Shown piece by piece: positions 23,528 through 35,885 of a stretch of 64,000 nucleotides of DNA; within the stretch, counting starts at the first letter, position 1, and each line of letters starts with the position of its first letter. Position numbers and translations under genes: made by a program. The stretch is taken from contig CM049308.1 of the NCBI GenBank assembly GCA_026874595.1, positions 75,005,124-75,069,123 of the forward strand. Reading direction: 5' to 3'. The notes beneath the pieces are model-generated. The model had not been told where the DNA came from, made no database searches, and saw only the letters and a list, made by a program, of their open reading frames with translations. The DNA is from Sipunculus nudus. Its lineage: Eukaryota; Annelida; Sipuncula; Golfingiida; Sipunculidae.

Positions 23528-23598
23528 GAAAAACGAAGTGCAAATATAACTTTAATTATTCGGCCACGAATACATTTAGTGAAAAAAGTGGAAAAAAA

Positions 23599-23750
23599 GA
23601 TTTCACTTTAATTGTTTTATATAATTTGTATTCAGTTTGATTCAGTTTAACTTTCTACCAGAGAGGAATTATTGGATTTCACTTTAATTGTTATATATAA
23701 TTTGTATTAAGTTTGATTCAGTTTAACTTTCTACCAGAGAGGAATTATTG
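23599..23750. repeat. 76-bp tandem duplication
   Basis: Copies 23599-23674 and 23675-23750, starting GATTTCACTTTAATTG and ending GAGAGGAATTATTG, nearly identical. They lie just upstream of the first recognised Mab-21 exon. Confidence 0.9.
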
Positions 23751-23937
23751 AACAATTATTTATAAGTTGACAGACTGATTTACATAATAATATGAATAAT
23801 ATTAAAATTTCCTGATTCAATAAAAGAGCCAGACAAGTTTTCAGTTAATAAACTGTTTTATAAAGATGACGGGATTCAAACAAATACTGTACCTTCAGTG
23901 ACTTTACCACTGTTAGATAACATTTGATCAATATTTT

Positions 23938-24291
23938 ACTTATTAACTCGTTAACTCTTTTATTGTACATTTATTTCCTGTCTTCGTATTATTTATACTT
24001 ATTAACTCGTTAACTCTTTTATTGTACATTTATTTCCTGTCTTCGTATTATTTATACTTATTAACTCGTTAACTCTTTTATTGTACATTTATTTCCTGTC
24101 TTCGTATTATTTATACTTATTAACTCGTTAACTCTTTTATTGTACATTTATTTCCTGTCTTCGTATTATTTATACTTATTAACTCGTTAACTCTTTTATT
24201 GTACATTTATTTCCTGTCTTCGTATTATTTATACTTATTAACTCGTTAACTCTTTTATTGTACATTTATTTCCTGTCTTCGTATTATTTAT
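23938..24291. repeat. Six head-to-tail copies of a 59-bp unit
   Basis: Six units of exactly 59 bp beginning ACTTATTAACTCGTTAACTC and ending CGTATTATTTAT. I see no differences between copies. The palindrome TTAACTCGTTAA recurs in each unit. Such homogeneity implies a very recent expansion or ongoing conversion; collapse or expansion in the assembly is also possible. Confidence 0.95.
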
Positions 24292-24299
24292 AGAAATAT

Positions 24300-26200
24300 T
24301 AAAATTTCTTCTTCACAGTAGGCAGATGGAGTATTTACATGTCGACCTATAAAATGATTGTCACATTAAACTTGTGCATTAAAGTGAATATTCTATCTTG
24401 AATAGGAAAGCCCACCTGGTAGGAAGTTTTACGTAAATGTATGTATTTTAAAATCGCCGTGTTCTGTTCCTTACAGGAGAAAGAGTTTGATATCAATGGT
24501 ATATTAAGCTATCTTAATAGCCTCCCCGGTTGTCTCATTCTGATTAATCTGCTGTAATATGAATTCCTTCGTGTCATCGGATTACACCTACAGCTGCCTG
24601 TGTTTCTCAGCGTCTTAACCTGCACCGAGTCTGTTTTATATAAACATGGCTGAACGGCTGAAAGAATAAGCTCTCTCTGAGGCCAGCATCTAGGTCGGCC
24701 ATACATAGTTGCTACACTTTTGGAATGTCTGAGATCATAATGTGTTGTTTGTAATATACACTAATGGTCAACCCAATTACTGGGTGTATTCCTCTTGGTT
24801 AATCTCTAGCCACAGACATTTACAGTATTTAATAATGCCTACAGCGCACATGGCAATTGTTCAACCCATAGTGTTTAAGGCGCTAACACGACAGCTCCCG
24901 GCATCAGAGAGATGTCTCTAGACAAAAAAGACTGTTCTGGTGGGGACCCAAAGCACGGTCGTCACATTCCAAGAAAAGCGTTTAACAAGTATTGCATGAG
25001 TTGTCATTTGGTGAATATGAGTCGCCGATGGGCCACCGCGTGCACACATGTGAATTACCAATGATAGAAACAGACTGCTATAGTAACATCCTGAAGGATC
25101 ACTGGTCGTACACCTGTCAGTTCGTTCGTTACCATAAATTATTGTTGATGGCGACACTGTCCTAAGAAAAATAACGTACACGCTGATATTTATCCCCTAT
25201 AAATATGGGTTACTCAGTCCTATAGCCACATTACTACGGAGGGGTCCACAACTAACACCCAAAAAATGGCCAAAATACCCGAACTACTGCCGTGAGGGCT
25301 ATTCTATCGGGTGGCAGAGGCAAAATAACTTTTCATTTTCGGTCAGAGTAAAATGTCATTCTTCTTAGGAAAGAGATTGTACGTCAACGCTTTACCGTAT
25401 AGCTGACATTATCCTGTGCCTATACAACTTTTAAACTCTTTTTAAAACTTTTTTCTGCCGATTCTTTACCCTGTGCCTGTTTGTTGGCTAAGATAGTGAT
25501 GCTACACAATGAAAGGGTTTAATTAATTCGATATCAATCTGAATTAAAAGAAAAGGATGGCAAGGCAGGGAAATGGGAAATGCCACTTTAAATGTTTAAA
25601 ATATATCTTGGATCATTCTTTGATGTTTATCAGACAAAGAACTGCTTTTAACCTCCAGACCTAAATGATAACCTGTGACCCCAATAATACTTGAGTGTTA
25701 ATAATACCGGTGTTATTTACTTAACCAGATCATGATGGCTCGTGACCATTCACCTACGGAATTTTAACACAAGCAAACACTAATTGTTTGAGTTTACAAC
25801 AAAATTGGCTTGAACATTTTTCAGTCAACTTATTAAACATTTCTATACCCTTTACTGGGCACCAAACCGTTGTATAACTCTTATCTATCTTATGAACTGT
25901 TTATATAGAAAGGTTTAAGACCGGACACCTAGTTTGATAAAACATTACATCAATATGAAAAGACCCGTAGATATTTTAGCGAAACTTGTATTTGAGCCAT
26001 CTATATAATTAATACGGAGTTGGTTTTTTTCTAGACCACGGTTTACCTGCTTCCGTTCTGATTTCACTCTCCAAATTCGGCAGACGTATTGGTGGTGCAT
26101 GCGCTCTTCTAGGACAAGTTTGTTTTATTTTGCGGGATTATGCCCTATTTATCTGAAGTAATTAATAATTTTAATATTTCCCCATTAGTTGCCCCTATTT
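24300..26200. other. Intergenic or 5' region, nothing recognised
   Basis: No exons of known families on either strand. The missing 5' exon of the Mab-21 gene would be expected in this direction but could not be identified. Confidence 0.35.
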
Positions 26201-26204
26201 CTTT

Positions 26205-26470
26205 TGTGCTGCAAGGTCTTCCACGCCTGTTACGCTTTTTCAGGAGGCGCCTCAGGGATTTTCACTGGCCTGTTAAGACAGTGGCCAGAGCGCGTGTTCA
26301 CGTGTATACGTTTCATGTGTGAACACTGTCATGCTTCAGTAACACGAGTTCACCTTGCGATTGGCAGAACAAATAAATACGAATGGGTGGCTTCCACACG
26401 GGGACAAAGAAATGGTCCTCTGTCATAATGGTTTATAAGAAAATATATATTATGGTGATTCTTATTACCT
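26205..26470. repeat. Dispersed repeat, copy A
   Basis: Shares GCCTGTTACGCTTTTTCAGG, CACGTTTCATGT/ACGTTTCATGT, GTCATG-TTCAG-AACACG, TTCACC, GGCAGAACAA and GGGGACAAAG with copy B downstream. Non-coding. Confidence 0.65.
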
Positions 26471-26534
26471 CCAAAATGAAAAAGACATTTGATATATATT
26501 TATCCTAAAACTGTACAAATGTTCAGCAAAACAT

Positions 26535-27170
26535 TTTTTGCCTGTCACGCTTTTTCAGGAGGCGACCTGTAATCCTCACTGAACCCCATTTCCATTATAT
26601 CGCCTGTTAAGGAATTATTGTTTAGTAAAGATTTTAAATTCAAGCGCCAAACACATGTCCACATGAATCTTTTAATAGGGAGCAATTATCCGTTGAGTGG
26701 ACACAAAGAGCTGAGACCCTTTTCACAATCATCGTTTTATAGGTTTACAGGTATGTTGATTTTTATACATTCAGAGGTATCTTTCCAGGATAACCATGGT
26801 TTTAATAGTTCGGTCGATTTACTGGTTGTTTGAAAAGTTTTTTATTCGAAAGGAAGCCCTTGGGGGGGGGGGGGGGGGGGTATTGCACACACTTCTAAGG
26901 GTCCTCAATCTCATAGGGAACTTTGAAACCCCCGCCAGAATCTACTAATCAGTCGTTCGTTTATACGTGCACGTTTCATGTAAAACATTGTCATGGTTCA
27001 GAAACACGGATTCACCAGTCGAGTGGCAGAACAACTGCATACGAATGGCCGGCTTCTACTCGGGGACAAAGGAATAGCCCCTTAAAATTATTCCTGGTGG
27101 AATTGTGATTATGGCACCTAAGAAAAAAAAAATTCCGATTCTCATTACCTCCGAAATTGTAATGGATTGC
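26535..27170. repeat. Dispersed repeat, copy B, split by about 360 bp
   Basis: The CCTGTCACGCTTTTTCAGG end (about 26540) is separated from the CGTTTCATGTAAAACATTGT part (about 26972) by DNA absent from copy A, including a poly-G run (26862-26880). It then follows copy A to CTCATTACCTCC. The pair are direct repeats. Confidence 0.6.
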
Positions 27171-27199
27171 GGATGCAGTTTTACTCTAACCCTCTACAA

Positions 27200-29780
27200 A
27201 TTTTCAGCAAAATCTGTATATTACATTTTTCGTTAATTTGCTGAAAGACAATGCAACGAACCAAGGCTTTGGTTTCTTTACTAAATGCTTTCATCGAAAT
27301 ATATCAACCTGATTTCTTTTTATCTGGGAGAGTTGTCCATTTTGCATCAGACCTGCTTATTCCGTGACAATTTACACTACCAAAAATTTAATACTGTTGG
27401 AATATATTTTTCTTGGCCTATCTTTTTTTTACAATGGCAGCTATACGTTTTGCGTACAAGAGACTTCCACGACATATGTATGTGTATACAAATAACGCAT
27501 ATGTCTGTTAACATGCCTTAGACTATACCCTCAACTGACTACACTGAATAAACATCGTGTTTCACGATGTCGCCCGAGCTTCAACTAATACAAAGCATCC
27601 TTATAATTTCAAGGTAGAATGCTTCTTTATACAATCGTTATATCTACTATATTTCCCAAGTAATGAAGCTGTCGGACCTATGTTGGTATCGGAAAAAGAC
27701 TTCTCACCTAAAAATTCGAACACCCTGTATATGCCTCACGTCTCTTTCCAAAATTTATTTTCTGTGTGATTTCTGGAATAGAATAACTTTTCTATGTTAA
27801 TATTTTGGTGGAGGGTGTTCCTGGAGAATTCTAGCAGAAGTAATCTTTATATCATATAAGTGAAACACATGACAAAAGTTCCTGCAAAAACCTTAGGATT
27901 AAAATATGCGTCGTTTAGTTCCTATCAGCTCATTAAAAAATATGCATCAGATAGAGCCTTGGATTTTCCACGGGAGCAGCTAGTATATAATGCCGAGTAC
28001 CAGTTTATATATCCTTTGGTTAGAATTATGTAATATCATATACACATTGGAAATCTGCATTCCAAGGAATGCAAGCAGCCTCCGCCATGTGTGTGTGTGT
28101 GGGGGGGGGGGGGGGGTCCCTATTGTGGTATTTCCTCAATTCCGGACGACATATTGACAGTATTAAAAACCTTTTTCACGTGTTATTTCTATATCACTTT
28201 AAATAGCCCCAGTTGCCAGATAACACCCAGTGATAATGCTGGAGGCAAATGTAGCATGCTTATGTTATCAAATGCAATAACACAAAGACCAGTTTATCTC
28301 TTGAAAAGGAACTACCTAATATCTTCTACATTGACAAGTTTATACATCCGTCATAGAGGCATTAAAAGAACTTTCCATATCAGAAATAATTTACAGAGTA
28401 TAAACATTTTCCTAGATAAGCCAGATGAATAGGCGGCTTTAAGAACAGTTTACCAAGTTCAGGAAACCAAAAAATGTTACCATGTCGCGTCCCTAACTAA
28501 CTAGCTCTATAGAGAAATTCGCATGACCACATTGGTTCCCCCAATGCAGGAATATTTTAGTCAGTTCATTATCTCTAACCAGGCAGTTCTCTGTGAAGAA
28601 CCGATTCCTTCGAAGGGTATTTTTTTTTCATACTGAGGAGCGGGAATATATAGGAAGCTCTTTTACGTGTTTCTGAAGGGAACGAAGCTCTGGTACGTTG
28701 TCAAGCTACTACTTGTGGTACTGTGTCGCTATGCTTTGGTGTCCCCATATTACTCATTTAAAGTTGTAGCCAGTCTGGAAAATAGTTGCGGCAGTATTCC
28801 ATGCAGTATAATAATATTCAATGCTGCAATGGTTGCTGCCAGATTATAATATTTCATCAAATCGCTAATGATAACACTTTTATCAGCTAGCTACTATTCG
28901 AACGAGGTTACATGGATGTCTATGTTTCCTCTTTCCAGGAAAATATGTGTTGAAACAATGTGATGGTAAAATATAACAAAACTATAAAGCCAATGTGAAT
29001 CAAAACTACGGTCTTTTTGAAGAAACAAAGGTGGCATAATTTTAGCAATTTTAGAATAGAAGAAGCAAAACCACATGGGATGCGTACTGCCACTTGGCGA
29101 CAAATTATATAACAAATCTAGTTCTCTGACCGTCATGCTTTGGATGAGACGGCACTGAAATTCAGGACTCAGTTTCCATCTGCTGAGTCATGCGGTGACA
29201 CCAGAGGGCGCTACTTCTACGCTAACACCTCTGTTAACAATTTCACCCACAGCAAAAGGTTTTCCTGTGAGGCAAGAGGCAAGATTTTCTTTGGTATAAA
29301 AATAGAATAGTTTTAATAAAAACAATGATAAATATACGAAAGATTCAAAAGCAGTCAATGTTTAACCAAAACCGCGGGAAAAAAAGGTACGGGTAGGCTT
29401 AAATCTGTCATTGTCTTTGTAATAGGGCAAATATTGAAATATTCATCTACTAAACACAAATAGAGAACCTGAACTGCTAGACTATGCCACGAATCTACTA
29501 AATGTAACATTGTTTTGAAAATGTTCGCATTTTCTGTTGTAAGAAAGTTCAAGTTTTAACTCAAGTGAGCCGAGTGACTCCGTGTTTACAGCAAATTTGG
29601 ACATGATGACACGTGGTTATGACCGGTCCAAATAGATAGTTCGTTAAGTTTTACAAAGGTGCTTGTAGCGGAGTGACTTCCGATGGAAACTGCACCAAAG
29701 GGGGTAGCTGACGGCCACTAGTACATACGGATCCGGCTGACTTAGAAACAATTTCTACATTAGGCCAAAAATTAAAAATA
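27200..29780. other. Intergenic, nothing recognised apart from a (GT)n(G)n tract
   Basis: (GT)n followed by 15 or more G at about 28088-28116. No exons, RNA genes or element ends identified. Confidence 0.35.
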
Positions 29781-29843
29781 AAAGGAATGGTTCTCAGGTA
29801 CGGAAGCGTATTGCTGCCACCTGGTAAAAAAAAAAAAATTATT

Positions 29844-29969
29844 TATCTCGTACGTACGACATACTATCTCGTACGTACGACATATTATCTCGTACGTACG
29901 ACATATTATCTCGTACATACGACATACTATCTCGTACGTACGACATATTATCTCGTACGTACGACATAA
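29844..29969 (+). repeat. 21-bp tandem array, left arm of foldback 1
   Basis: Six units TATCTCGTACGTACGACATA + C/T. Each contains the perfect 12-bp palindrome TCGTACGTACGA (one unit has CGTACATACGA). Confidence 0.95.
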
Positions 29970-31350
29970 TAAATCTTACGGATCTCATTCATAGAGCAGA
30001 CAACATGCCAACAGATATATGTATAAGCAATATGTATATGTTAAATAATGTATGTTTTCACATTAACTATATATACAACATCTCCACCTCCTTGCAAACC
30101 GCTCGACCACCGTTGAAACCAACACACACACTCACATATATCTATTTATTTATAGTATATATTTAAATGCTATTCGATTCACATTTTTTGTGTGTGTCCA
30201 GGTTTCTGTAATATTTCAAGCAAGTGAAATGTACATCAAATCATTGTCTGACAGTCATATAGAGAACTCTCATTTTAAAACAGGTGATTAAATAATGTTA
30301 GCAGTAAATAATGTTATAATAGTGAGCCTGTCATAATGTTAATAAGAAACAAATCTTGCCTTTGCCAAACTGAAACTTTTTGGAGAAAGAAGGGTTCGGA
30401 CAAGAGGTTACAGCTCCCAAATAGCCTGATTTTAAGTAATTGAGAATGGATATTTGTGGGGCAGGTTTCTAATATTCTAAAATGATCTTTCTAAGAACTA
30501 GATTTATACTTAACGCAAAGTGTGGTTGATCTCTTAAACTATTTAATGCATATACAGCCATTGATATGATTGGTGGGTAGCTGAACAGACAACAGTCCAT
30601 TTAATGGGGTACGTATAATTTTTATTTTGAACTAAATATGATAAAAAAATATATTAAAAACTATCACTCATGGACGTGCGATTAATCTGTGACAGAAGAT
30701 TACGAAATTCTAAAATAAGCCATAACCTCATTGTCAGGCTAAAGCGGTGGTAAAATCTACACCTCAGGATTTGTCTCATTTGCGGATTGGTATAAGATCT
30801 TGTATGTGGTACATGTACGTGTAACTCGCCCTTCTGTAAACGGCATGAAGTTCAACTTATGGGATCGAGCACTTCGTTTCATATTAAATGAATCATGAAC
30901 CTCTCCTAATGGGCATCTCTGTATTACAGAACCTCTTTGAGTGTCTGTAAAATGTTGACATAAGAAGGCCGAGAGACCAGAGGAAAGATCTTGGTCGCGC
31001 ACATGCGCCAATTATAAAAAAAGAAAAGAAACATGAAAGAAGAAACACCTAGTGAAGCTTGAAAACCCTTGAATTGTGATTTTATGCTGTACCACCATCA
31101 GGTGGCGTGAGCGCTGTATTTGTCTCGCTTCTAAACGATTGGTCTCGTTTCTAAATTTTATTTCCATTTCAAATTTGCCATATAAGCATAGGAATCCCCC
31201 GCAAGTAACAATAACTAATTGTGTCCCTTGCACATGTCGGGATATTTTATCTGAAAAAAAACAAGACATTATGACACATGACATTAATAGTATCCACCGG
31301 CTGAGCCATTCTAACACAGCGCTGGTATTATATCCCAAGGCTTTCAGTCT

Positions 31351-31532
<182 letters not shown>

Positions 31533-32687
31533 TTTACATTTTACAAACCAGGTATTTTGAGTATACATGAAATACAATTTAGTCTCCTTAAACTATTACG
31601 GTATCTTTCAATATTTCGTTCTTCATTTGCTTTCTCCTGTATATTGGAAAAAAAACTTGCCCCGGGCGCGATCAATGAGGAAAAACAAACAGCGCTCACG
31701 CCACCTTGTGGCCGTAAAAATAAACTTCACAAATCATGGTTTTCCAAGCTTTTCTGGTTTTTTTTCTTTCATGTTTCTTCTCTTTTTTTTTATAATTGTT
31801 GCGTGTGCTAGACTAAGATCCTGCTTCTGGTCACGCGGTCCTCTTACAGTAAACAGACAAAGGTGCACTATGTTTACTCACACACAGAACCATAATAACG
31901 TATACAGAACCGGTAAACAGGAGATATTAAGCCCGTGTATCGGCATGGATTTGCTGAACAACTTTCGTATTCAGCCAAAATGAGTTAATAACGTGAGACA
32001 AAACACATATTATTACAAAAGAATATGAACTTTGAGTGTGTCTGTAATACAGAGATGCCCGTAAGGAGAGGTTCCTGATTCATATATTAAGAAACGAAGT
32101 GCTTGATTCGTGCTGTTTACAGTAGGGCGAGTGACACTGTGCGAAATCTAGTTCGTATACAGATCAATTTTGGAATATAAGAAACCTACCCCACATATAT
32201 CCATTCTCAATAACTTACAATGAGGCTATTTGTTAGCTGTACCTCCTGTCCGAACCCTTTCTTCTCCAAAAGGTATTTTCAATTTGGCAAAGGCAGTATT
32301 TTTGTCTAATTAATATTATGACAGGCTCATCATTATAACATCATACACTGTAAACAGAATTTAGTTACCTATTTAAAAATGAAAGTTCTGTATATGACTG
32401 GCAGACAACGATTTGATAAATTTAATTTCCTTGAAATATTTCCGAAACCTAGACACAAAGAAACAATGATAAATCGAATAGCATTTAAATTTATGGTATA
32501 AATAAATAAATAATTAAATAAATACATAAATTAACATGTATTTTTTTCAACGGTGTTCCGACGGGTTGCAAGGTGAAGATGTTGTGTAGTTAGGGTACGA
32601 ACACGCATTTTTTAAAATATAAATATTGCTTATACATATATCAGTTGGCCTGTAGTGTATTCTGTGAATCAGATGCGTAAGATTAAT

Positions 32688-32834
32688 TATGTCGTACGTA
32701 CGAGATAATATGTGTTACGTATGAGATAGTATGTCGTACGTACGAGATATTATGTCGTACGTACGAGACAATATGTCGTACGTACGAGATACTATGTCGT
32801 ACGTACGAGATACTATGTCGTACGTACGAGATAA
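32688..32834 (-). repeat. 21-bp tandem array, right arm of foldback 1
   Basis: Seven units, the reverse complement of the left array (ATGTCGTACGTACGAGATA...). One unit has drifted (TGTGTTACGTATGAGATA). Confidence 0.95.
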
Positions 32835-32889
32835 ATAATTTATTTTTTCTTTTACCAGGTGGCAGCAATACGCTTCCGTACTCAGGGAC

Positions 32890-33799
32890 CCTTCGCTTCA
32901 AACATTTTTATTTTTGATTTTCATCTTTCAAGAAGATAAAAAAATTTTTTGATAAGATTTCCTTTTTATGTAGTGCTTTTACCTGTTGAGCAAAAAAATC
33001 TTTTATTTTCACGCTTTTCCCTGATCATATGACTTTTCTATCGTACAAAAGAAGGTCAAAAATAAAATATCGCCCGCCCGCACTGATTTAAAAAAAAAAA
33101 GAACCATACTTTTTTTTGGCCTTACAAGTCTTCTTGCATGAATTTAGACTGACCCAGTTGGTAATTTTTTTCTAGCTGAGTTAAAGCCAATCTGGCGGCA
33201 AGTTATATAATTTCTAACGCCGTCATGCTTGACCAGTTTCACTGTATGAACCAGATCAGTTTGTTCTCTTGCCAATTCAAAGTCTTATCTTCGAAGATAA
33301 TGCAAGTAACGCCTGCGCGCATCTTTTCCTCTCCCTGTTTCGTTCGTAAAACAGCAAATGTGTATTTGATTTCGGTAAATAAATCCAGTACAATCAGTCT
33401 TCATAATATAATTTTGAGCATATCTTTAAGGCATCGATATTGTGACAGAAAGCTAAGCTGTCATGATTTTCATTTTTCTTCATAGTTGATAATTTCAAAA
33501 GACCAGGACGTCCTGTCATCTAGCGGCTATTACTGTAATTAATACAGAGGACGCTTGCCTGGATATTGTGCTATTAAAATACATGCGTTCTAGCTCAGTT
33601 CACTATTTACATTTTCGCTAATCGCTATTCGGTTAATGTAATGAGTGCTAGTTTTTGGCGCGGTCTAAGCTGATCTCATGTTATCATTGATAGTTCATCT
33701 CAGGCTTCTTTCATGCTTACTACTGTGACAATTACAGTGACACATGAACTAAATATTGATGCCAGTGAATCGATAGTCTTTAATTTGGGCCGCTTTGGC
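32890..33799. other. Intergenic, nothing recognised
   Basis: Between two mobile elements. A phrase at 32920-33090 (TTTCAAGAAGATAA..., CCCTGATCAT..., CGCCCG..CTGATTT) recurs near 55228-55400, so a small dispersed repeat is present. Confidence 0.4.
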
Positions 33800-33803
33800 T
33801 TAA

Positions 33804-34923
33804 GGGGGAACTTATTACTTTAAACTACCAATGGAATTTCTTAGATATTTTGCACATGATATCTATAAGGCATTCATTGTTAGATTATGAAATAAAATTA
33901 GGGGGTAAAAGTATTATATTTGCAGCATATGAAGTTGAAAATGGACACTTGTGGTGGGTTTATATATGATATTATATCTAAGGGGGAACCAAAAGTTGCA
34001 TATTTTAGAAAACTGACATATGTATTTATATAATATTCTAAATACACAGGCAGAATTAAATATCAATTTTATTTAAAGACAAAAAAGTGTATGTCAATGG
34101 GTTAAATTTAAAATATTAGGCTAAATTATGAAAATTTTGGATTTATAGTTTAGTTATTCCCCGAAAGGTGGCGCTGGTGGTTGTGAGACAGAGAGCAAGT
34201 CCACACATAAATGGCTCCTGGCGTTTTCAATTTATAAACAGCTTTTAAAATGCCCATATAAATCGAAATATTATTACCAGCACTAAAAAATTAAAAGTAT
34301 ATACTTATTATCTCTTTAGAATTACACCATCATTGTCACATAAAATCATGTGGTGATATCTATGCTCCGTTTGTCATCTACTTGCAACTATCAAAACTGA
34401 CAGTTGGCAAGATATAGACTTTATAGTCCCTCCCAGTACTCGTGTCCGCATGTTTTTCTGGGATAATTTTTCATAAAAGTAAAGCAGTGAAGACCTTTCT
34501 TTTCAAAAGGTTGCAGGAGCTATTCCACATATTACCTAAGTAAAATGAAATGCCTTGCCTTCCTTTGATTTTGTACGTGACAAATAATCCAAAATATGAC
34601 AAAACAAATTACAGCGTTTACGACTTATTCCTTGCCGTTGATATATTCCTACACTTGAGCCTTTTCTGGTGATATTGTTAGAAAATTTCTATGTGAAATG
34701 TGGTACTGTTTAAAAATGATTAAATTAAGCTGTTACGCTGAGCATTCCTACAATTACTGTTCATCCTATTAACTTTTCTCAAATGATGACCTGAAGCGAT
34801 GACATTTTCATGACAACGAAAGTCTCAAACGGCAACATAGCCCAGTGACAATATTACTCCACCAAATATTTTTAATTTGCAGTGTCATCAGGTGGGGGCG
34901 CCAGTAAAGTGTCAAGTTCCCCC
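33804..34923. mobile_element. TTAA-flanked TIR element (piggyBac- or Kolobok-like)
   Basis: Left end GGGGGAACTTATTACTTTA and right end (complement) GGGGGAACTTGACACTTTA. Both are bounded by TTAA (33800-33803, 34924-34927). TTAA duplications are typical of piggyBac and Kolobok transposons. A further GGGGGAACC occurs inside at about 33982. The 1120-bp interior has no transposase frame. Confidence 0.72.
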
Positions 34924-35276
34924 TTAAATTCCAGTTTCTGTTTCCCACCCCATTCCGCCCCTGAATTTAGGTTGTTAAAGGGTAAGTGCTCAAATATAGC
35001 ACAAGGTTTACAATGTATCACAGATATAGTGTTCATGCTTAAAAAAGGAGTTTATTGATCCTGTAAGCTTCTTGCTTAAATCAACCTTATATGAATGTTT
35101 TGAATATAAATACAATTAAAATATATAATAATATATAATATTATATAAAATACAAAATATGACAAAACAGGTTTACGACTTTTTCATTGCCGGAGAACTG
35201 ATAATAAAAAAGCAAGGCAAACTGATGACGTAATTCAATTGAAGGTGATGCGCGACCGATCATTATGATGTCTTTG

Positions 35277-35284
35277 TGACGTCA
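35277..35284. promoter_or_regulatory. CRE palindrome TGACGTCA
   Basis: Perfect cAMP-response-element core upstream of the candidate first exon at 35886. Copy A has the same 8-mer at 19428-19435 but in a different register of the alignment. With the MITE inserted, this site is about 600 bp from the ATG instead of about 50. Confidence 0.4.
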
Positions 35285-35315
35285 CTGTAACAAACATCAC
35301 ACGCAGCCATAGACA

Positions 35316-35863
35316 TAGACTGGTACCCTGCTCTATTAAGGCCCTCAAGCTAAGCATAGAGACAGGCGTACAACGCCATCTTAAGTACTCCCAGTTGCAA
35401 CTCCTGACCTACCTGTAGACTGGTTCCAACTCCAGTCTCTACGTTCACACCGATTGTCATGGACGTTCTCGCGATCCTGGCTGGTTATCCGTGAAGATTA
35501 CTTATAAAATTACTTTCTTTAGTTATTTCAAGTTTCAAAATATTGAAAAATGAGTTTTTGCACAAAAATTGACTGATGGATGTATAGATGATACGAATCA
35601 TACAATATACTAATTACTTGATTATCCACTGTACGTGGCATTGGTTTATTATCAATATCTATTAATCTAAGCATTAATGTCACACGAAATGAACAGCCAA
35701 CTTTTAACAACTTCTCTGAGCAAACGAAATGCTTATTTTTATCATATACAAATCATACTTGAGTTGGAACCAGTCTGCCGGGAGTCCTGAAGATGGCGTT
35801 GTACGCCCGTCTCTATGATTGGCCTAGAGCAGCGGTGCCATAATAGAGCGGGGTACCAGTCTA
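35316..35863. mobile_element. 548-bp MITE with 9-bp target duplication (MULE-like)
   Basis: Left end TAGACTGGTACCCTGCTCTA, right end (complement) TAGACTGGTACCCCGCTCTA. Inverted similarity extends over about 110 bp (CATAGAGAC, GGCGTACAACGCCATCTT, GACTGGTTCCAACTC). Flanks are CCATAGACA at 35307-35315 and 35864-35872. The 9-bp duplication with long termini fits Mutator-like elements. No open transposase. It lies 22 bp upstream of the ATG at 35886. Confidence 0.88.
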
Positions 35864-35885
35864 CCATAGACATGGAAAGTGTACA

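Larger units (their letters stand above)
21300..23530 (-). pseudogene. Mab-21 (cGAS-like) nucleotidyltransferase plus TPR-like protein, disrupted
   Basis: Minus-strand acceptor TTCGTTTTTCAG at about 23527 opens into MGLLKTDPLPS. Motifs follow in order: GSKAED (the family GS loop), EADLDVM (paired metal-binding acids), SDCVPCFPVAWPD (third catalytic Asp region), RKRNFGWPS, WRYSFSVAE, YLKTTFFWVCEE, and in the next frame LPHYFIPELNL, a classic Mab-21 C-terminal signature. Beyond this lies an alpha-helical region with TPR-like repeats (YAQYLVIKKRYAEALPI, YEAHALAYYLL, GHVHTALYVF). Lesions: a frame change near 22535 in a T/A run, an in-frame TAG at 22358-22360, and a frame change near 22215. The family makes cyclic dinucleotide signals (cGAS, cGAS-like receptors) or is catalytically silent (MAB21L). 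With three lesions this copy is unlikely to give a full protein. The true first exon upstream is not identified. The 3' end may be spliced (GTAAGG beside the stop at 21300). Confidence 0.75.

Noticed and set aside
29844-29969. CRISPR-like array
   Set aside because: Units are contiguous 21-mers with no spacers, in a eukaryotic context, and mirrored by an inverted array.
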